Shown one piece after another: positions 15,856 to 20,175 of a DNA stretch of 20,175 nt. Within the stretch, counting starts at the first letter, position 1, and every line of letters starts with the position of its first letter. The stretch is from contig PWKM01000079.1 of assembly GCA_003559755.1 (NCBI GenBank), forward strand, positions 1 through 20,175, given 5' to 3'. This DNA comes from Planctomycetota bacterium (GTDB taxonomy: Bacteria > Planctomycetota > PUPC01). The translations under genes and the position numbers were made by a program. The notes beneath the pieces are model-generated. The model was not told the origin of the DNA, made no database searches, and was given only the letters and a program-made list of their open reading frames with translations.

Positions 15856-17127
15856 ATGCGCGTTGTTCACGTAAACACATACGACTGTCGTGGAGGGGCG
15901 GCCCGTGGGACATATCGCCTGCACGCGGGCCTGCGTCGCCACGGGGCTGACTCGCTTTTGTTTGTTGCTGTTCGACAGACTGACGACCCGAATGTGCGTG
16001 CGCTGGCCCCGCCCAAGGTTCTTTCGGCACGCTTCGGTCGCCTGGCTCGAAGGACGTTGCTTCGCCGAAGATTCGCACCATATAGAAAAACCCGGCCCGC
16101 CGGCCTCTATCCGTTCAGCGATTGTCGAACGCAATATGGGCGGCTCTTGGTTCAACAACTGCCACACGCTCAATTGTTGAACCTCCATTGGATCGCCGAC
16201 TTCCTGGACTACGGGACCTTTTTCGATGAAGCGTCGAAGCACGCGCCCGTCGTGTGGACTCTTCACGACATGAACGCCTTCACCGGCGGCTGCCATTACG
16301 CTATGGACTGTGAGAAATACGCGCAGTCCTGCGGGGCATGCCCCCAACTGGGGTCGAGCAAACCTAACGACCTCTCGCGCGCGATCTGGCGGCAGAAGAA
16401 GCGAGCTTTCGGAGCCATGCCCAAGGGCAAATTTCACATCATCGTTTTAAACCAATGGATGGCGGATGAGGTGCGGCGGAGTTCGCTCTTAGGCGACCGC
16501 CCCGTCTCCATCATCCCAAACGGCTTGGACGTCGATCTGTTCAAACCCATCGACAAGCGGTGTGCGCGGCTCGCATTGGGAATACCGGAGCAGGGCCGAG
16601 TTCTCCTTTTTGTGGGCCCGCTGCATAACAAATGGAAGGGCTTTGACGACCTTCGGACCGTACTGGATAGCGAACCGGCTCTCGGGGATGTATTCCTCCT
16701 GTCAGCAGGGCACGGCGGCCGTAATGTGGGCTGGAACAACCGCCACTTGCATCTGGGATATATCTACTACGACCACATGCTTGCCGCTGTGTACAGCGCC
16801 GCCGACCTGCTTGTGTTCCCGAGCAAGTATGATAACCTGCCCAACACGGTGATGGAGTCAATGGCCTGCGGGACACCGGTCGTCGGATACGAGGCGGGCG
16901 GTGTCCCCGATTTGGTCCGCAACGGCGTAACCGGCGCCCTCGTCCCGCCCGGCGACATCGCCGCCCTGGGCTCCACGATCACCGAACTGCTGGAAGACGA
17001 ACCTCGACGCAACGGCATGTCCAGTATTTGCCGTTCCATTGCAGTTGAGGAGTACTCCCTTTCCGTCCAGGCGCGGCGACACATCGAGTTGTACCAGCAG
17101 ATCCTGGAAAGAGAACAATCCCATTGA
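15856..17127 (+). CDS. Glycosyltransferase family 4 (GT-B)
   Basis: A 423-residue cytoplasmic glycosyltransferase. The N-terminal acceptor domain starts MRVVHVNTYDCRGGAARGTY, with the Gly-rich loop typical of the family. WTLHDMNAFTGGCHYAMDCE and the cysteine cluster around CEKYAQSCGACP resemble the WcaC-type subgroup. The donor domain has IIPNGLDVDLFKP, LLFVGPLHNKWKG, and FPSKYDNLPNTVMESMACGTPVVGYEAGG given in two overlapping parts: SKYDNLPNTVME and ESMACGTPVV. In the usual EX7E motif the first Glu is Asp here, which is common in the DNLPNTVME subgroup. The ATG at 15856 has GAAGG about 10 nt upstream and is preferred over a GTG 11 codons earlier. The stop overlaps the next gene's TTG start by 4 nt. 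Confidence 0.92.
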   Translation: MRVVHVNTYDCRGGAARGTYRLHAGLRRHGADSLLFVAVRQTDDPNVRALAPPKVLSARFGRLARRTLLRRRFAPYRKTRPAGLYPFSDCRTQYGRLLVQQLPHAQLLNLHWIADFLDYGTFFDEASKHAPVVWTLHDMNAFTGGCHYAMDCEKYAQSCGACPQLGSSKPNDLSRAIWRQKKRAFGAMPKGKFHIIVLNQWMADEVRRSSLLGDRPVSIIPNGLDVDLFKPIDKRCARLALGIPEQGRVLLFVGPLHNKWKGFDDLRTVLDSEPALGDVFLLSAGHGGRNVGWNNRHLHLGYIYYDHMLAAVYSAADLLVFPSKYDNLPNTVMESMACGTPVVGYEAGGVPDLVRNGVTGALVPPGDIAALGSTITELLEDEPRRNGMSSICRSIAVEEYSLSVQARRHIELYQQILEREQSH

Positions 17128-18173
17128 TCCCCGGTTCCAAACCGACGAGCTTGCCCCCAGCCCCTGTGGACAGGACCGGCTGGCCGTGGACGGAGGAGAG
17201 CCCGCGGCTTCCGGACACGATGCCCGACGGCAAGGCCTGGCCCCGCATCAGCATCGTGACTCCGTCCTACAACCAGGGGCAATTCATCGAGGAGACCATC
17301 CGCTCCGTTCTTCTCCAGAGCTATCCCGCCCTCGAATACATCATCATCGACGGCGGGTCGACCGACAACACTGTGGAAATCATCGAGAAGTACTCGGGCT
17401 GGCTGACCTATTGGATTTCGGAGCCCGACCGCGGCCAGTCACACGCTATCAATAAGGGCTTCGCCCACGCCACCGGGGACATCTTCGGCTGGCTCAACAG
17501 CGATGACTTCCTGCTGCCGGGGGCGCTGGGGCACGTTGCCCGGTGCTTCAGCGGCGGTTCCGATGCCGTATCGGGCAATTGCGTTTATGTCGATGAGGCG
17601 AGCCAGCGTCTTAAACACAGCATCCCTGCTGAACCTACGGTGTCGGGATTTCTTCAGTGTTACAGCAGTATCGTGGCTCAACCCTCGACATTCTGGTCAA
17701 GGCGCATTTGGGAACAATGCGGCCCGTTGTCGGAGGCGTTGCACTATTGCATGGACTACAACTTTTTCCTGAAAGTATCGGCAGTTGCGAATTGGATGCT
17801 CTGCCCTCATGACATTTCCGCTTACAGGAGGCATGCTTTCCAGAAAACAGGGACACTGACCCAAAATCACTATGAACGCCCAGCAGCTCTCGACGATTTT
17901 GGCCAATGTGGTTTGTGCGCCAGGCGCTGGCGAAATGCTCTTCAAAGAGCAAAGCGGTGGGAAGGATGGCTTACATATTGGCAGGCACGAATGGCCATTA
18001 AGGGGCGCTCCGGAGCGGTTGGATGGCTGATGGCACCCGTGTTCAACTGGCGCTGCCTGCTGATGGGGCGCTATTATGCCCAATTAGGCAGGGCTTTCTG
18101 GCACCGACTGAAGGCGGGCACACGAAAACTCATTGCTCGATCCACGGCGGCTACCTTCCCTTCCCCTGAGTAG
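17124..18173 (+). CDS. Glycosyltransferase family 2
   Basis: A 349-residue GT-A glycosyltransferase. The core has ISIVTPSYNQGQFIEETIRS, LEYIIIDGGSTDNTVEII and SEPDRGQSHAINKGF, with NSDD at the DXD position. The N-terminal segment GWPWTEESPRLPDTMPDG is a recurrent feature of this GT2 subgroup, which argues for the early start. The only start that includes it with a Shine-Dalgarno-like site (GGAAAGAG) is TTG at 17124, overlapping the upstream TGA by 4 nt; an ATG at 17220 would remove the segment. The C-terminal 100 residues are basic and aromatic with a hydrophobic patch (GAVGWLMAPVFNWRCLLMG). The donor sugar cannot be read from sequence. The next gene starts 8 nt downstream. Confidence 0.9.
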   Translation: MIPGSKPTSLPPAPVDRTGWPWTEESPRLPDTMPDGKAWPRISIVTPSYNQGQFIEETIRSVLLQSYPALEYIIIDGGSTDNTVEIIEKYSGWLTYWISEPDRGQSHAINKGFAHATGDIFGWLNSDDFLLPGALGHVARCFSGGSDAVSGNCVYVDEASQRLKHSIPAEPTVSGFLQCYSSIVAQPSTFWSRRIWEQCGPLSEALHYCMDYNFFLKVSAVANWMLCPHDISAYRRHAFQKTGTLTQNHYERPAALDDFGQCGLCARRWRNALQRAKRWEGWLTYWQARMAIKGRSGAVGWLMAPVFNWRCLLMGRYYAQLGRAFWHRLKAGTRKLIARSTAATFPSPE

Positions 18174-18181
18174 ATATAGAG

Positions 18182-19351
18182 ATGGCTATCAACCACGAGG
18201 ATGCCAAAATACTCTGGCCGGCGACCCGCCACGGCCAGTGGATCGCCCCAGAGTACGAAAAAGGGCTGGTATCCGTCATTATTCCAACCTATAACCGCGC
18301 TCACCGGATCGTTGAGACAATGGACAGCGTGTACTCCCAGACTTATCGCCCGATCGAGGTGATCGTCGTCGATGACGGCTCGACCGACGACACTCCCGAC
18401 GTATTCGCAGGATGGCAATCCGGACATTCGGGTGACCCGGGCTTCAGAGCCGCCTTATTACACCAGGAGAACCGGGGCGCCCCAACTGCCCGCAATCGCG
18501 GAGCCATCGAGTCGCGCGGAGAATATCTCGATTTCTGGGACTGCGAAGACCTCATGCACCCGGAAAAAATCGAGAAACAGGTTCTTGCATCGCAACGCCA
18601 TAAAGCAGACGTTGTCGTCTGTGATGTAGCATTTCTTCAGGACCAGCCGGGTGACATGAGAAAAGAGTTCCACTATGGGACAGACATTGAACGGTCTACG
18701 GGGAGGATGGATGCCCTGGAAGCGTGTTCGCTGGGGGGCGGCTGGAATACTCTGGCCCCATTTTTTCGAAGAAACGTAGTACGTGACGCAGGGCCGTGGC
18801 GAGAAGGATTGAGGCAAACACAGGACTGCGAGTTCAATTTTCGGGCGTGTATTTGGGCAAATGCTGTAGCCGGTCTGGGCTCGGTACTCGCCTTCGAACG
18901 TGCCCACACCGAGCCGGGATGCATGTCGAGTGATCGTTCGGAGCAAGCCCTTTCCAGCCGGATCGAAGCATATAATACCATTCGTGATAACCTCATGAAA
19001 TGTGGGCGAATGGATCCACCCGCGCAATCCGTCCTGTATTTCCTTTTTGCCGAGACAATGACCCTAGCGCTGGAGCAAGACTATCGGGAAGTGGCTCTGC
19101 AGGCCTGTCGCGCCGCATTCGCCCTCATTCCCCCGGATCGACGCTTACGGCGCATCGCCTTCCGGGCATATCTGCCACTCATCCCGCGGCTCAACGGACG
19201 AATGGTCATCGGTTTATCCAGAATGTTCCGCATCGCCAACGAGATGGCCCGCTCGGTCGGGCTCAGGCGTCCAATCCAATCTTCTGGCCACGACCTGCCG
19301 TTAAGCGAACAAGGGGGCCGGCGTCAACCCGCTGGCGTACCAAATGATTGA
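18182..19351 (+). CDS. Glycosyltransferase family 2, first copy of a tandem pair
   Basis: A 389-residue GT2 protein with VSVIIPTYNRAHRIVETMDS, IEVIVVDDGSTDDT and NRGAPTARNRGAIESRGEY. The usual DXD loop (LDADD) is FWDCEDLMHPEKIEKQ, so the metal-binding motif is atypical. It is closely similar to the following gene along most of its length, at protein and DNA level. The final 20 or so residues (GHDLPLSEQGGRRQPAGVPND) look unrelated to a GT2 and come from a stretch that repeats the beginning of a GT2 copy in another frame (see 19281-19380). It starts 8 nt after the preceding gene and overlaps the next by 8 nt. The helical C-terminal region from about 270 to 365 may bind the acceptor. Confidence 0.9.
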   Translation: MAINHEDAKILWPATRHGQWIAPEYEKGLVSVIIPTYNRAHRIVETMDSVYSQTYRPIEVIVVDDGSTDDTPDVFAGWQSGHSGDPGFRAALLHQENRGAPTARNRGAIESRGEYLDFWDCEDLMHPEKIEKQVLASQRHKADVVVCDVAFLQDQPGDMRKEFHYGTDIERSTGRMDALEACSLGGGWNTLAPFFRRNVVRDAGPWREGLRQTQDCEFNFRACIWANAVAGLGSVLAFERAHTEPGCMSSDRSEQALSSRIEAYNTIRDNLMKCGRMDPPAQSVLYFLFAETMTLALEQDYREVALQACRAAFALIPPDRRLRRIAFRAYLPLIPRLNGRMVIGLSRMFRIANEMARSVGLRRPIQSSGHDLPLSEQGGRRQPAGVPND

Positions 19352-19380
19352 GCCCGACGACTTCTGGCCACCGACCTGCC
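19281..19380 (+). repeat. Short direct repeat at the GT2 duplication junction
   Basis: A 19-nt stretch at 19281-19299 (begins CTTCTGGCCA, ends GACCTGCC) recurs as 20 nt at 19361-19380 with one extra C and otherwise identical bases. The second copy encodes the FWPPTC start region of the downstream GT2; the first lies in the C-terminal tail of the upstream gene in a different frame. It looks like a remnant of the duplication. Confidence 0.55.
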
Positions 19381-20175
19381 ACGGACAATGGATGAGTTCG
19401 GAATACGAACCGGGACTGGTCAGCGTGATCATCCCCACGTATAACCGAGCACACCGGATCGTCGAGACCTTGGACAGCGTGCATGCCCAGACCTACCGAC
19501 CGATCGAGGTAATCGTCGTCGATGACGGCTCGACCGACGACACTGCCGACGTATTCGCAGGATGGCGAGCCGGGCATTTGAGCGACCCGGCCTTCAGAGC
19601 GGCCTTTTTCCGCCAGGAGAACAGGGGGGCCCCCGCAGCCCGCAATCGCGGAGCCATCGAGTCCCACGGGGAATATCTCCACTTCTGGGACTGTGAAGAC
19701 CTTATGCACCCGGAAAAAATCGAGAAGCAGGTGGCCGCCGCCGGGATGCATCAAGCCGACATCGTCGTATGCGATGTAGGATTCTTCGAACATGAGCCGG
19801 GCGACATGGAAACCTTGTTCAAGTACGGGACAAGGATTGATAACTGCCGAGCTGTGACCGATGCAACTGACGCGTGGATGTTGACGAGCGGCTGGGGGAC
19901 GCTGGCCGTTCTGTTCCGCAGAAGCGTTGCCTGTTCAGCTGGCCCCTGGCGCGAGACCTTGAGCCGGTCTGACGACTTCGAATTTACTTTCCGAGCGTCG
20001 GTCTGGGCGAAAAACTTCGCCGGTCTGGGCGAGACTCTGTCCTTCGCGCGGGTCCACACCGAGCCGGGATGCGTCTCCAATCGTTTTTGCGTCGATTCAT
20101 TCCGAAGCATGATGGAAGCTCACGATGTCATACGGGAAAATCTTGTACGATTGGACCGGATGGGCCCGATGACAC
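19344..20175 (+). CDS. Glycosyltransferase family 2, second copy of the tandem pair (3' partial)
   Basis: The frame from the ATG at 19344 stays open for 277 codons to the window end. It starts MIEPDDFWPPTCHGQW, then has GLVSVIIPTYNRAHRIVETL, IEVIVVDDGSTDDTADVFAG, NRGAPAARNRGAIESHGEY and FWDCEDLMHPEKIEKQ, matching the upstream gene nearly residue for residue in the catalytic half. Similarity falls after about residue 150, where the acceptor side would be (GDMETLFKYGTRIDN, AWMLTSGWGTLAVLFRRS), although HTEPGC and SDDFEFTFRA are retained in related form. It overlaps the preceding stop by 8 nt. Its C-terminus lies outside the window. Confidence 0.88.
   Translation, partial: MIEPDDFWPPTCHGQWMSSEYEPGLVSVIIPTYNRAHRIVETLDSVHAQTYRPIEVIVVDDGSTDDTADVFAGWRAGHLSDPAFRAAFFRQENRGAPAARNRGAIESHGEYLHFWDCEDLMHPEKIEKQVAAAGMHQADIVVCDVGFFEHEPGDMETLFKYGTRIDNCRAVTDATDAWMLTSGWGTLAVLFRRSVACSAGPWRETLSRSDDFEFTFRASVWAKNFAGLGETLSFARVHTEPGCVSNRFCVDSFRSMMEAHDVIRENLVRLDRMGPMT

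Overview
The window is GC-rich bacterial chromosomal DNA. It has a left block of four genes on the minus strand and a right block on the plus strand, meeting at a 498-bp divergent region (3766-4263). The order polA-coaE-rho, the wecA-type transferase with a long soluble C-terminal tail, and the NusG-paralog-led polysaccharide locus suggest Planctomycetota, possibly Phycisphaerae. That assignment is inference from gene order and protein style; no marker gene here fixes the lineage.

Minus block (1-3765), in order of transcription: ribE (riboflavin synthase), a 583-residue multi-pass membrane protein resembling GT-C glycosyltransferases, a DUF4236-TPR protein, and the 5' end of dinB (DNA polymerase IV), which runs off the left edge. 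A sigma70-like promoter for ribE carries a perfect 12-bp palindrome in its spacer. A possible terminator follows the membrane protein gene.

Central housekeeping block (3939-9158, plus): a strong sigma70-like promoter, a leader of about 290 nt that can fold into several hairpins and a possible H-type pseudoknot, then polA (all three domains apparently intact), coaE and rho in a tight operon. A tRNA-Ser(CGA) gene with its own promoter and a UUCG hairpin follows.

Polysaccharide block (9343-20175, plus): a promoter and a hairpin-rich leader of about 240 nt with a T7 run precede a NusG paralog (UpxY/LoaP style). Then come a WecA/MraY-family lipid-linked sugar-phosphate transferase with its own promoter, an ABC-2 permease and ATPase with a Wzt-like C-terminal domain, a GT-A-like protein, a GT4 glycosyltransferase, a GT2 glycosyltransferase and a tandem pair of paralogous GT2 genes, the last cut by the window end. 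Together these fit ABC-transporter-dependent O-antigen or exopolysaccharide synthesis: sugar-1-phosphate is placed on a polyprenyl carrier, cytoplasmic glycosyltransferases extend the chain, and Wzm/Wzt exports it. The NusG paralog probably helps RNA polymerase through the long operon.

No insertion sequence, integrase, CRISPR array or toxin-antitoxin pair was seen. The observations most worth follow-up are the polA leader fold, the NusG-paralog leader, and the tandem GT2 duplication with a short repeat at its junction.
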